NCBI GenBank assembly: GCA_027493055.1
Contig: JAPUDO010000083.1
Location: 1-57,839 of the forward strand
From: Niabella sp.
GTDB lineage: Bacteria; Bacteroidota; Bacteroidia; Chitinophagales; Chitinophagaceae
Direction: 5' to 3'
DNA: 57,839 nucleotides
In this document: positions 18,882 through 27,034 of the stretch, one piece after another
Layout: each line of letters begins with the position of its first letter
How positions within the stretch are numbered: the first letter of the stretch is position 1
Notes under the pieces: model-generated
What the model was told of the DNA's origin: nothing
Database searches by the model: none
What the model saw: only the letters and a program-made list of their open reading frames with translations
Translations under genes and position numbers: made by a program

Positions 18882-19967
18882 TTAAATATCTGAACCTCCG
18901 GATTGTTTTTTATTTAAATACTGCCGATAAAGATCCAGTGCTTCAATACCTAAGGCTGTTGTCAGTTCTTCACATCCCCAAAAACGAGCCTGCGAAGGTG
19001 TGGTGTAAAACCCGTAGCGCTCCCATTCCCCATCTTTTGTTTGCTGCAATAAAAGCTGCCGCATGCATTTTTCAATTAATGGACCCTCGTAACTTAACAT
19101 CAGAAGAGAGGTAACACCAACGGCCAACTCTAACGAGCAGTTAAAAAAAGTTCGGCTGCTGTGTATTTTATTAATTATTTTATTAATTAATAATTCTCTT
19201 ATTTCTATTATCTCAGGAATATTTAAAACAGCCAGCCGTGCTATGAAATAATAATAAATAAAAATATTTTTATACCAGTTATCCGCATTTTCTTCTTTGT
19301 TTTCTTTTATAGTGTCCACAATATATTGAGTTGCTGGCTTTGTTATCTCCGAATATCCCAAATAGGCAATTATATTGGCATTTACTACAGGACCTATATC
19401 GTCTCTTTTTAAGTCTTCCTTCATCCAAAAAATTAAAATTTTTATAGGATATTTAAGTTCTCTTGCAATAAGCCGCCAAAATGCTTTTGGATACTTCCAG
19501 AAATTTTTATGCAGCGTGAACCATGTATAAAATATCCCGTTTGAAGCCCTGTTGCAAAGAAGTAGCGGAACATTATCAGGAAAGTCTATGTTTCTTTTTT
19601 TAAAAAGCGTTGATATGATAGCGGTATCATCCGTATCCGGTGGAAGGAATTTAAACAACCGGTGATATTTGGCAAAAAAATTCCAGACCCCTCCTCTCAT
19701 AGTCTGGTATTGCAGAAAGGCAGTTAGTTTTTTCAGAATGGTATCAACTTCAGGCCTGTTCTGATAGGGCAACAGGCAATGCCCAATAAGAGCGGTTGTG
19801 TAAGTCATGCTTTCATATGAGCAGGAAGGGTCCTGCATCGCTTCATCTGGCGCCATATATGCAATAAACTCACCGTTAGGGAGTTGATGCTGGGATAAAT
19901 AATGAATAGCCCTATTAATGGCCGAGTCTATTTTTTCTAGAGGTATTGGGGTTCCGGTTTCTGCCAT
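18882..19967 (-). CDS. Terpene cyclase-like alpha/alpha-barrel protein with DxDD motif
   Basis: The protein belongs to the terpenoid cyclase/prenyltransferase alpha-alpha barrel superfamily. I place the start at the ATG at 19967, because the longer frame begins with a TTG two codons upstream, giving 361 residues. DTDDTA near residues 111-116 matches the DxDDTA motif that carries the acid of class II terpene cyclases. QW-like repeat remnants are visible: LSQHQLPNGEF (about 24-34), YQTMRGGVWNF (about 87-97) and QQTKDGEWERYGFY (about 308-321). The length is close to one barrel, whereas squalene-hopene cyclases have two. No signal peptide is seen. A 68-base gap separates it from the ABC exporter and a 54-base gap from ispE. 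Cyclase activity is inferred; a non-catalytic barrel is possible. Confidence 0.7.
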   Translation of the reverse strand: MAETGTPIPLEKIDSAINRAIHYLSQHQLPNGEFIAYMAPDEAMQDPSCSYESMTYTTALIGHCLLPYQNRPEVDTILKKLTAFLQYQTMRGGVWNFFAKYHRLFKFLPPDTDDTAIISTLFKKRNIDFPDNVPLLLCNRASNGIFYTWFTLHKNFWKYPKAFWRLIARELKYPIKILIFWMKEDLKRDDIGPVVNANIIAYLGYSEITKPATQYIVDTIKENKEENADNWYKNIFIYYYFIARLAVLNIPEIIEIRELLINKIINKIHSSRTFFNCSLELAVGVTSLLMLSYEGPLIEKCMRQLLLQQTKDGEWERYGFYTTPSQARFWGCEELTTALGIEALDLYRQYLNKKQSGGSDI

Positions 19968-20021
19968 ATACAATGAAAGTTAAGAAAGTTATTCATTTTT
20001 AACTGTATTGCCTGTCCTGTT

Positions 20022-20834
20022 TTACAAACCCAGCATTTTTACGAAATAATTATCCGGAAAATGAGGTGTCATATCTGTATCCTTTTTAAACAGCCCATAT
20101 ACAGTACTGCCACTGCCGCTCATTAATGCAAAATCTGCTCCCATATCATAAAGCGATTGTTTAATAGTAGCAATTTCGGGATATTTTTTGATTACAGGTT
20201 CTTCAAAATCATTTGTTACCAGGTTGTTCCACTCTTCAACGGGCCGGGAAACAGCCTCTTTTAAATTGACCGGGGCAGGTTGGGGTTGTATCTGGCTAAA
20301 AGCAAGGGGTGTGGATATATGGATGCCAGGGTTTACTATTACTATTTTATAGCCGGAAAGATCAGGTACAACCTCTTCAAAAAGCTCCCCGCGACCTGAA
20401 GCAAAATTGGGTTTATTTTTTATAAAGAACGGACAATCGCTGCCAAGCTGTAAGGCGTAGCTGCTTAACTGACCGGTTGATAAGTTAAGATGAAATTTAT
20501 TGTTTAATGCAATCAAAGCGTAAGCACCATTGGCGCTGCCGGCTCCGAGGCCTGCCCCTACAGGTATATTTTTTAAGAGATAAAAATGAACAGCAGGTAA
20601 TGCAGGAAAATCGTTTTTTAGAAGCCACCAGGCTTTTAATATAATATTATCTTCCGAGCTACCGGGAACAGGCTGGCCTAAAACAGAAATGGTTGTTGTA
20701 TCGGCTTCCATTAGTTCAATAACATCAAATAAAGGAAGAGGCAGAAAAACTGTTTCAAGGTTATGGTATCCATCAGCTCTTTTTTCAGTGATGTATAACC
20801 CGATATTTATTTTACAGTTGGAGAAAACAATCAA
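20022..20834 (-). CDS. ispE: 4-diphosphocytidyl-2-C-methyl-D-erythritol kinase
   Basis: IspE is the GHMP-family kinase of the non-mevalonate isoprenoid pathway; it phosphorylates the 2-OH of CDP-methylerythritol. The family N-terminus CKINIGLYITEKRADGYHNLETVF, the ATP loop VGAGLGAGSANGAYAL, SDCPFF and the C-terminal MSGSGSTVYGLF are all present in a normal 270-residue length. The start appears to be a TTG at 20832-20834, since it matches the family start and no nearby ATG fits. Directly upstream is an AT-rich oligomer repeat. The gene is followed closely by the terpene cyclase-like gene on the same strand, so precursor supply may be linked to that cluster. Confidence 0.95.
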   Translation of the reverse strand: MIVFSNCKINIGLYITEKRADGYHNLETVFLPLPLFDVIELMEADTTTISVLGQPVPGSSEDNIILKAWWLLKNDFPALPAVHFYLLKNIPVGAGLGAGSANGAYALIALNNKFHLNLSTGQLSSYALQLGSDCPFFIKNKPNFASGRGELFEEVVPDLSGYKIVIVNPGIHISTPLAFSQIQPQPAPVNLKEAVSRPVEEWNNLVTNDFEEPVIKKYPEIATIKQSLYDMGADFALMSGSGSTVYGLFKKDTDMTPHFPDNYFVKMLGL

Positions 20835-20837
20835 GGA

Positions 20838-20890
20838 GAATGTAGAATATTAAATGTAGAATAATAAATGTTGAATGTTTTTTCTATAGC
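20838..20890. repeat. AT-rich GAATGTAGAAT-type oligomer repeat
   Basis: The spacer between ispE and the bifunctional nuclease gene is built from variants of a short word: gaatgtagaat, attaaatgtagaat, aataaatgttgaatg. Similar words occur at 9195-9235 (opposite orientation) and 57776-57815. It lies immediately 5' of the ispE TTG start. Confidence 0.6.
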
Positions 20891-20905
20891 CATTAGCGAT
20901 GAATC

Positions 20906-21511
20906 TTATTTATTTTTACGGCTGTTAAGCTCATCCCTTATAGCAATGGCCTTCACATAGTCCTCGCTTTCCAGCACTTCATTCAGTAGTTTATTTAATT
21001 CCTCTATGCTCATGCTTTTGAGATCATTCCCTGTACTTTCTGTAATAACAGCGCCTGCCATTTCTGCTTTTTCAGATGCCGGGGCCGGAGCTTTGCCTTT
21101 CTCGTCCATTACAATCCCCGCATTGCTTAATATATTTTCGTAAGTATAAATAGGGCAACCAAAGCGTACTGCTAATGCTATAGCATCGGAAGTACGGCTG
21201 TCTATTTCTACGGTGTCATGATCGGAAGAGCAAACCAGCTTACTGAAAAAAATACCTTCCTGGAGATCAGAAATAATGATTTCATGAAGATCAATAGAAA
21301 ACGCAACCATGAAATTTTTCATAAGGTCGTGTGTAAGCGGGCGGCTGGGATTCATTTTTTCCAGCGCCACTGCAATAGCCTGCGCTTCAAACCCTCCAAT
21401 AACAATGGGTAACCTCCGCAAACCGTTTACCTCTCCCAGCACTACGGCATAGGAGTGGGTTTGGGTAATACTATGGGAAAGCGCTACAACTTCTAATTCT
21501 ATCTTCTTCAT
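20906..21511 (-). CDS. Bifunctional nuclease-family protein with UVR-like tail
   Basis: The protein carries the bifunctional nuclease (DUF151) domain: KIELEVVALSHSITQTHSYAVVLGEVNGLRRLPIVIGGFEAQAIAVAL at the N-terminus and VEIDSRTSDAIALAVRFGCPIYT in the middle. A flexible Ala/Pro linker follows, then a short UvrB/UvrC-like helical motif (SIEELNKLLNEVLESEDYVKAIAIRDEL). I chose the ATG at 21511 (MKKIELEV) over an upstream ATG at 21562, since the extra 17 residues do not resemble the family. Named plant and Mycobacterium members have reported DNase/RNase activity, but the bacterial role is unclear. It ends 71 bases before ispE on the same strand. Confidence 0.88.
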   Translation of the reverse strand: MKKIELEVVALSHSITQTHSYAVVLGEVNGLRRLPIVIGGFEAQAIAVALEKMNPSRPLTHDLMKNFMVAFSIDLHEIIISDLQEGIFFSKLVCSSDHDTVEIDSRTSDAIALAVRFGCPIYTYENILSNAGIVMDEKGKAPAPASEKAEMAGAVITESTGNDLKSMSIEELNKLLNEVLESEDYVKAIAIRDELNSRKNK

Positions 21512-21739
21512 AAAACTGATGCACGAAACTAAGGATTTTCTCTCATTTTGGTGCTGTTGCAAAACTTAAAGGGTCATAATATGTCAGCCTTTTTTATTTT
21601 ATCAAATGACTAATTTAAGGTAGGTATGACAACTTATTGCCTAAAAAATTGCTTTTGAGAATGGTATAAAGTACTTTCATAAAGCAAATATTTCAATTGT
21701 AGCAGTAAAATATCTCTAATCTATAAAAAATAAAATACC

Positions 21740-24412
21740 ATGAGCTCTACAACCGATATACAAACCAAATATAACCAGTTATTACAAAGAGGGCTTAACC
21801 TGGGAGCCAAATCAGGAGCAGAAACAGATGCTGGTTATGGCGGGAAGCTGCAAAGATATCAAAATGGAAATATTTACTGGCATCATACTGTTGGAACGTA
21901 TGAAGTGCATGGCGGCATTTTAACCAGGTATCTTTTTTTAAACGGCCCGGGTATTGCTCCTGGTGCGGGCAAACGGCTGCTGGGTTTTCCTAAATCTGAT
22001 GAAACAGCCGTAAGAAGAGATGGTTACTATCCTGTAAGCTATTTTGAATGGGGCGCTATTTACTGGATTTATGGAGGGGTATGTGTTAGTGGAGCCATTT
22101 ATAACAAGTACAGGGAAATGGGGGCAGAGCAAAGCGTATTAGGCTATCCTGTTTCGGATAACCAGTTTTTACCAACTGGCGAAGTGGTTTATTTTGAACG
22201 TGGTTGCATTTGGAAATCACCTGCCCTTCAGGCACCGGTTGTAATACGTTTGTCCCTCCCTTTAATGGGCAATCCATTATTGACAGATACTGATCATTAC
22301 AATGAATTAAAATCAGGAATTATCATTAATGCTGATGTAACCGAAGCTGTGGCTAATTATATAAAGCAAAACCAGCCGGGTATTTTATCACAGCTATGGA
22401 GTGCAAAAATAAATTTACGTGCGGTAGGCGCTTCCACACTGGTGCCGCTTCAATTTGATACTACTAATGTTGCGGTTATAAATACCTTGGGTATTAGAAC
22501 CTGGAAGCTTACAACCAAGCTGGTATGGGCCCAGGGGCAGCGGCTCAATAACAGGCAATTGTATGATATTGTTTTTTCGCTCCCCGGAAAACAGCCGGTT
22601 ATGTTATCGGCCCATTCAATATATACAAGAAATGCCTGGGATAATTTTGGGCTGATACATGCCACCGATTTGCATGTAAGCCGCAGGCTTGATGGTTTCC
22701 GGCAAAAATTATATAATACCGGGTTTACAGAGGCCGTTCAGCATTTCAATAATCCGAACGATGATTTCAGGGATCTGATAAGATATGCTAACAAATTGCA
22801 CTCGCTGGGTGTTTTAGATGGCTTGATACTTACCGGGGATTTGGTGGACTATATATATGAAAATGATGATGACCGGGAAGGCGGGGGGAATTTTGCGTTC
22901 TTTGAAAAACTTGTTATGGGTAAAATATCTTACCCGGATAAAGCTATATACTCCGTAAATGCAAGCAAGCTGCAGGAAGAATTAAAAGTACCCATATTCA
23001 CAACATTAGGCAATCATGATTACAGGCCTAATGCTTATGACCTGGTTGCAGATTTAGATGCCGGTGATTTTGGCAGCTTTGATTTATGGCCGTGGGGAGA
23101 TAGAGTGTTAGAAAACTTTTCATCATTTAATTTATTGCTTAAAGAGGCGCAGGCCATACAGGGAGGAAGGAATGTATATTATGATATGAATGATGCGGCA
23201 TCAAAAGTGTCCATAGGAAAAGATAAATTAGGGTATTATCAGCGCAGATTGAATGGCCGCAATTCGTATGTGGTGAACCTGGGTATTAACAGGCTGGTAA
23301 TGTTAGATACCAAGTATGACAGAGGCGTTGTAGGCGCTTCGGCAAAAGACAGTCTAAAATACATTTTTGGCTTTTTAAGTGAATCAGAAAAAAACTTCTT
23401 GGATGCCAATCCCGATTCAGAAGGTTTGAATGATAGTGATATTAGTATGCTTCGCCAGGTGCTTACCCAGGCCGGAACAGGAGCCGTAATTGTAGGCATG
23501 CATGCTCCGCCGGTAAATCCGCAGAAGAACGAAATGAATCATTATTTCAGGGAAACCGAGCACATGCAGATTAATGCCATGCATGTAAATGGGTTTATTC
23601 AACGGCACGATCCGCTACAGTATCATATCAAAAAACAGAACGCTTATGAAGATTGGATACGTACCAATTCACTTAACTTTAAAAAGAAAGATCCCTCTAA
23701 CCTGCTTGATTATGGCGCATCCAAAGGAAAGCAGAAGGAATTTTTAGATTTATGTGAAGGCCGCGGCGTACAGCGAAAAGTAAATCTTGTAGTTTCCGGT
23801 CACGGACATAAAAGGGTGGAGTACAGGTTGGGCTGGAATGACCAGGAAAATTTTTTACGGGTGTATATGGATTTTTATTCTGAAAATCCGGGGAAGTATT
23901 ATCCATCTGTCTATAACAAAGCATTTCAATATATACCTTCTTATGGAGGATTCAACAACGTACAGGTGGTTACCAAAACCACAAAAGTGTATATAAATAT
24001 AGTAAAGGGTGCTGCTGTAAACCAGCAACCGGGTATTATTAACGACCACAGGCCAGGTGGCTGGAAGCCGTATTCTTATATTAATGTCCCTGCCTATTCA
24101 TCTCCATTAAATGATAGCGCCAATCCTTCGCAATGGTGGAAAGACAGAAGCCCCATTATTATGGAAACAGCGGCTTTAGGACCAATGGAAGCCAATTTAC
24201 GGCCATCAACTGCAAGCGAGCAACGGGACTATCCCGGACCCTGTTTCCAGGGATTCAGACTCATCCAGATAGAAAATAATGTTATTTCCAAAATCAGGTA
24301 TGTGGAATTACCTGTACTGCGCGATAATAATTTTAAGATGCCCTGGGAGCCGAATAAGGTAATAAGGCCGGATATTAATATAGGGGGTATAGGAGATGCT
24401 GTGTTTAAATGA
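21740..24412 (+). CDS. LGFP-repeat / calcineurin-like metallophosphoesterase fusion
   Basis: The 890-residue protein joins two parts. Residues about 25-165 hold at least two LGFP repeats (LGFPKSDE at 81-88, LGYPVSDN at 134-141), each with the aromatic YFEWGAIYWI or YFERGCIWKS strand. After a linker, a metallophosphoesterase domain carries ATDLHVS, LTGDLVDY, TTLGNHDYRPN, GMHAPPVN and SGHGHKR, the full set of metal ligands. No signal peptide or lipobox is seen, so it appears cytoplasmic or uses another export route. LGFP repeats are best known from actinobacterial cell-wall proteins. It stands alone, with about 180 bases of upstream sequence and convergent etfA downstream. The substrate is unknown. 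Confidence 0.85.
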   Translation: MSSTTDIQTKYNQLLQRGLNLGAKSGAETDAGYGGKLQRYQNGNIYWHHTVGTYEVHGGILTRYLFLNGPGIAPGAGKRLLGFPKSDETAVRRDGYYPVSYFEWGAIYWIYGGVCVSGAIYNKYREMGAEQSVLGYPVSDNQFLPTGEVVYFERGCIWKSPALQAPVVIRLSLPLMGNPLLTDTDHYNELKSGIIINADVTEAVANYIKQNQPGILSQLWSAKINLRAVGASTLVPLQFDTTNVAVINTLGIRTWKLTTKLVWAQGQRLNNRQLYDIVFSLPGKQPVMLSAHSIYTRNAWDNFGLIHATDLHVSRRLDGFRQKLYNTGFTEAVQHFNNPNDDFRDLIRYANKLHSLGVLDGLILTGDLVDYIYENDDDREGGGNFAFFEKLVMGKISYPDKAIYSVNASKLQEELKVPIFTTLGNHDYRPNAYDLVADLDAGDFGSFDLWPWGDRVLENFSSFNLLLKEAQAIQGGRNVYYDMNDAASKVSIGKDKLGYYQRRLNGRNSYVVNLGINRLVMLDTKYDRGVVGASAKDSLKYIFGFLSESEKNFLDANPDSEGLNDSDISMLRQVLTQAGTGAVIVGMHAPPVNPQKNEMNHYFRETEHMQINAMHVNGFIQRHDPLQYHIKKQNAYEDWIRTNSLNFKKKDPSNLLDYGASKGKQKEFLDLCEGRGVQRKVNLVVSGHGHKRVEYRLGWNDQENFLRVYMDFYSENPGKYYPSVYNKAFQYIPSYGGFNNVQVVTKTTKVYINIVKGAAVNQQPGIINDHRPGGWKPYSYINVPAYSSPLNDSANPSQWWKDRSPIIMETAALGPMEANLRPSTASEQRDYPGPCFQGFRLIQIENNVISKIRYVELPVLRDNNFKMPWEPNKVIRPDINIGGIGDAVFK

Positions 24413-24448
24413 AACACCTTCCAATAATAATGCTGTAGGAATAACAGG

Positions 24449-25405
24449 TTAACCGGCTTTCAGCGCTTCCGTTAATTTAGGCACTACGTCAAACAGGTCG
24501 CCAACAATACCATAATCGGCCGCTTTAAAGAAGGGCGCTTCCGGATCTTTATTAATGACAACTATTACTTTGCTCCGGTTTACACCAGCCAAATGTTGTA
24601 TGGCTCCCGAAATACCAACGGCAATATACAGGTTAGGCGCAATAGCTCCGCCGGTTTGTCCTACATGCTCGTTGTGCGGTCGCCAATGGGCGTCGGCAAC
24701 GGGGCGGCTGCAGGCCAGGGCGGCGTGAAGCTCTTTTGCCAGGTCTTCCAGGATACCCCAGTTTTCAGGTCCTTTAAGGCCGCGGCCACCGCTTACCACA
24801 ATTTCTGCTTCAGCCAGGGGAACTTCCCCGCTTTGTTTATTGATATGAGTTACTGTTATCTTAGGAACATCTGCTGTTGCGGAAAATGCTACTATTTCTG
24901 CAGTACCTTCTCCGGCTTCTGTTTTAAAAGCGTTAGGCTGCAGCGATATGATTTTTACCGGTGTATGAATGCTTACATCAGCAAAAGCCTTTCCGGAAAA
25001 GACGCTCTTCTTTACTGTAAAACCATTTGTTATGTTGGGTAATGCTACGGCGCCCGCCACAAGCCCGGCTTTTAACCTTGCAGAAAGGCGGGGAGCTAAA
25101 GCTTTGCCATTGGCATTATTGGAAAATACAATAACGGTAGCGCCACTTTGTTCGGCTACCGCTGCCATCACTTTTGTATAAACCTGCGCGTCAAAATGTT
25201 TAAGCGCCTCATTATTTACCTGGTAGATCTTTGTTACGCCATATTTACCCAGGGCGCTTAGCTCTTCTGTAACGGGAGCTATAGCCACTGCCTGTGTCTC
25301 AATACCTGATTGTTTGGCTAATTGAGCGCCATACGTAAGTGCTTCAAGCGATGATTTTTTTACGCTGCCATCCTCGGCTATATCAATGAAAGTTAAAACA
25401 CACAT
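24449..25405 (-). CDS. etfA: Electron transfer flavoprotein alpha subunit
   Basis: The 318-residue EtfA subunit binds FAD and passes electrons from acyl-CoA and other dehydrogenases to the quinone pool. The C-terminal FAD domain is intact: VVSGGRGLKGPENW, ALACSRPVADAHW, VGQTGGAIAPNLYIAVGISGAIQHLAGV and VVINKDPEAPFFKAADYGIVGD. It is encoded 39 bases after etfB on the same strand. Full length. Confidence 0.97.
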   Translation of the reverse strand: MCVLTFIDIAEDGSVKKSSLEALTYGAQLAKQSGIETQAVAIAPVTEELSALGKYGVTKIYQVNNEALKHFDAQVYTKVMAAVAEQSGATVIVFSNNANGKALAPRLSARLKAGLVAGAVALPNITNGFTVKKSVFSGKAFADVSIHTPVKIISLQPNAFKTEAGEGTAEIVAFSATADVPKITVTHINKQSGEVPLAEAEIVVSGGRGLKGPENWGILEDLAKELHAALACSRPVADAHWRPHNEHVGQTGGAIAPNLYIAVGISGAIQHLAGVNRSKVIVVINKDPEAPFFKAADYGIVGDLFDVVPKLTEALKAG

Positions 25406-25444
25406 ATTATTTAAGTTAATAGTAAGTAGAAAATAGGGCGTGGG

Positions 25445-26188
25445 CTAAATTACCCTGGCTTCATTTCTTAAAAGATGTACCAGCTCTGCTACGTTATCAG
25501 GATCTATCAGTTTTACTCCTCCTTTTACCGGTGGCAGGCTGAACGCTGTAATGCTGGTTAGTGGGTCCGCGGCCACCGGTTCCACCACTTTTAGCGGTTT
25601 GGTACGTGCTGCCATAATGCCTCGCATATTAGGAATGCGTTGCTCTGCCATTCCTTTATTACAGCTTACTACAACCGGTAAGCTAACTTCACACACTTCT
25701 TCACCGCCTTCTATTTCGCGGGTGACCGTTGCTGCTGTTCCATTTAGCTCAAATTTTGTGGCCAGGGAAATATAAGGCAGATCTAATAGTTCAGCCACCA
25801 TACCTCCTACGGAAGCGCCGTTATAGTCAATGGTTTCTTTTCCTGAAAAAATCAGGTCATAACCGTTTTCTTTTGCAACCGCAGCTATTTGCGAGGCTAT
25901 TGAATAACTGTCCTGGCTTTCTGTATTTACACGGATCGCTTCATCGCCTCCCAAAGCCAGTGCTTTCCTGATGATGGCATCAGCGTCAGCAGCTCCTACA
26001 GTTACTAAATGAATGACAACAGAAGGATCAGCCTCTTTTAACTCAATAGCCCTTACCAGTGCATAGTACTCATCGTTAGGGTTAATAATCCATTGCACAC
26101 TATTGGAGTCAAATTTCGTGTTATTGTCAGTGAAAGCTATTTTTGCCGTGGTATCCGGCGTTTTGCTGATACATACTAATATTTTCAT
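25445..26188 (-). CDS. etfB: Electron transfer flavoprotein beta subunit
   Basis: The 247-residue EtfB subunit starts MKILVCISKTPDTTAKI. It has INPNDEYYALVRAIELKE and the nucleotide-binding VGAADADAIIRKALALGGDEAIRV, then FSGKETIDYNGASVGGMVAELL and the adaptor-like RIPNMRGIMAARTKPL. It is the first gene of an etfBA operon and is transcribed divergently from a TPR gene. Confidence 0.97.
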   Translation of the reverse strand: MKILVCISKTPDTTAKIAFTDNNTKFDSNSVQWIINPNDEYYALVRAIELKEADPSVVIHLVTVGAADADAIIRKALALGGDEAIRVNTESQDSYSIASQIAAVAKENGYDLIFSGKETIDYNGASVGGMVAELLDLPYISLATKFELNGTAATVTREIEGGEEVCEVSLPVVVSCNKGMAEQRIPNMRGIMAARTKPLKVVEPVAADPLTSITAFSLPPVKGGVKLIDPDNVAELVHLLRNEARVI

Positions 26189-26226
26189 ACAGGAGCTATT
26201 TTAATATAGTTGTTTATGCAACTAAA

Positions 26227-26234
26227 CAAATATA
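26227..26234 (-). promoter_or_regulatory. Candidate etfBA promoter, -7 box TATATTTG
   Basis: On the minus strand TATATTTG matches TAnnTTTG exactly, about 38 bases upstream of the etfB ATG within the 85-base divergent spacer. No exact -33 TTTG is visible. Confidence 0.45.
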
Positions 26235-26273
26235 ATAATTTATTGATAAGAAATGCAGGATTAAAAAGTTAAT

Positions 26274-26585
26274 ATGTCAAGAATTGATCAGATACAAGAA
26301 CTGTTAAAAGAAAATCCCGCGGATAGCTTTCTACAACATGCTTTGGCCCTGGAATATGTAAAGCAAGGGGATGATGAAAATGCGAAGCATGTATTTGAAA
26401 CATTGTTATTGGCTAACCCGGATTACGTAGGCAGCTATTATCATCTTGCTAAACTGCATGAAAGATGTGGCCGGGAAGAAGAAGCTGTCAGAGTGTATGA
26501 ACGTGGCATGGAAATAGCCCGGCAGTTAGGCGAGCAACATGCTTACAGTGAGCTGAGAAGCGCTTATGAATATCTGATTTATTAG
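26274..26585 (+). CDS. Small tetratricopeptide-repeat protein
   Basis: The 103-residue protein consists mainly of TPR-like helix pairs: SFLQHALALEYVKQGDDENAKHVFETLLLANPDYVGSYYHLAKLHERCGREEEAVRVYERGMEIARQLG covers two repeats and a capping helix. No signal peptide. It is probably a protein-interaction adaptor; no partner is indicated. It is divergent from etfBA and followed by a repeat-rich intergenic stretch. Confidence 0.85.
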   Translation: MSRIDQIQELLKENPADSFLQHALALEYVKQGDDENAKHVFETLLLANPDYVGSYYHLAKLHERCGREEEAVRVYERGMEIARQLGEQHAYSELRSAYEYLIY

Positions 26586-27034
26586 CTACTATTTCCTTTG
26601 AAGGATCGGCATCTTGTACGATCAGGTAACAGGCATAACGGGAGCGCTTGTAACTTGGCATCATTCTTTCGGCTCCCGAACCAATAGGAGCCATCTCGTT
26701 GAACTCAGCGAGATGGTCTTCTATCCGCTGTTAATAAAAGTTTCTTTAGATTTTGGTGGGTACATGACATTTTTGTTTAAGACCTCGTAGAGGTCAAATA
26801 TTTATAGAAAAATGAATACACATGATATACGACCCCATCGGGGTCGAACATCAAATAGGGTTTATGGGGCTATAAATATGAGAATCCTTCGGATTCATTA
26901 AAAAGCTAAAAAATGTTAAGCGCCCCAAATTATTTAAATTGCAGCATTTGTGTAAAATTTTTGAATTTTGCGGCTCGATCCAGGAAATATATCTCCATGT
27001 ATGCAGGTATTCTTCATCGCATAAAATTTAAAAT
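26586..27034. repeat. Intergenic stretch with several small palindromes
   Basis: No gene was found. Four stem-loops are spaced through it: ccatctcg/cgagatgg (26691-26698 and 26709-26716), gacctc-gta-gaggtc (26781-26795), gacccc-atc-ggggtc (26831-26845) and gaatcc-ttc-ggattc (26882-26896). The last three share a 6-bp arm and 3-base loop design but differ in sequence. An AT motif, ttatagaaaaat (26802-26813), follows the second stem-loop, and its reverse complement with slight variation recurs at 57601-57613 beside similar palindromes. This resembles a REP-type dispersed repeat family. Confidence 0.7.

Noticed and set aside
24593-25042. 149-codon plus-strand open frame
   Set aside because: It is the antisense shadow of etfA.
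26691-26896. CRISPR-like array
   Set aside because: The palindromes differ in sequence and spacing and there are no identical repeats with unique spacers or cas genes.
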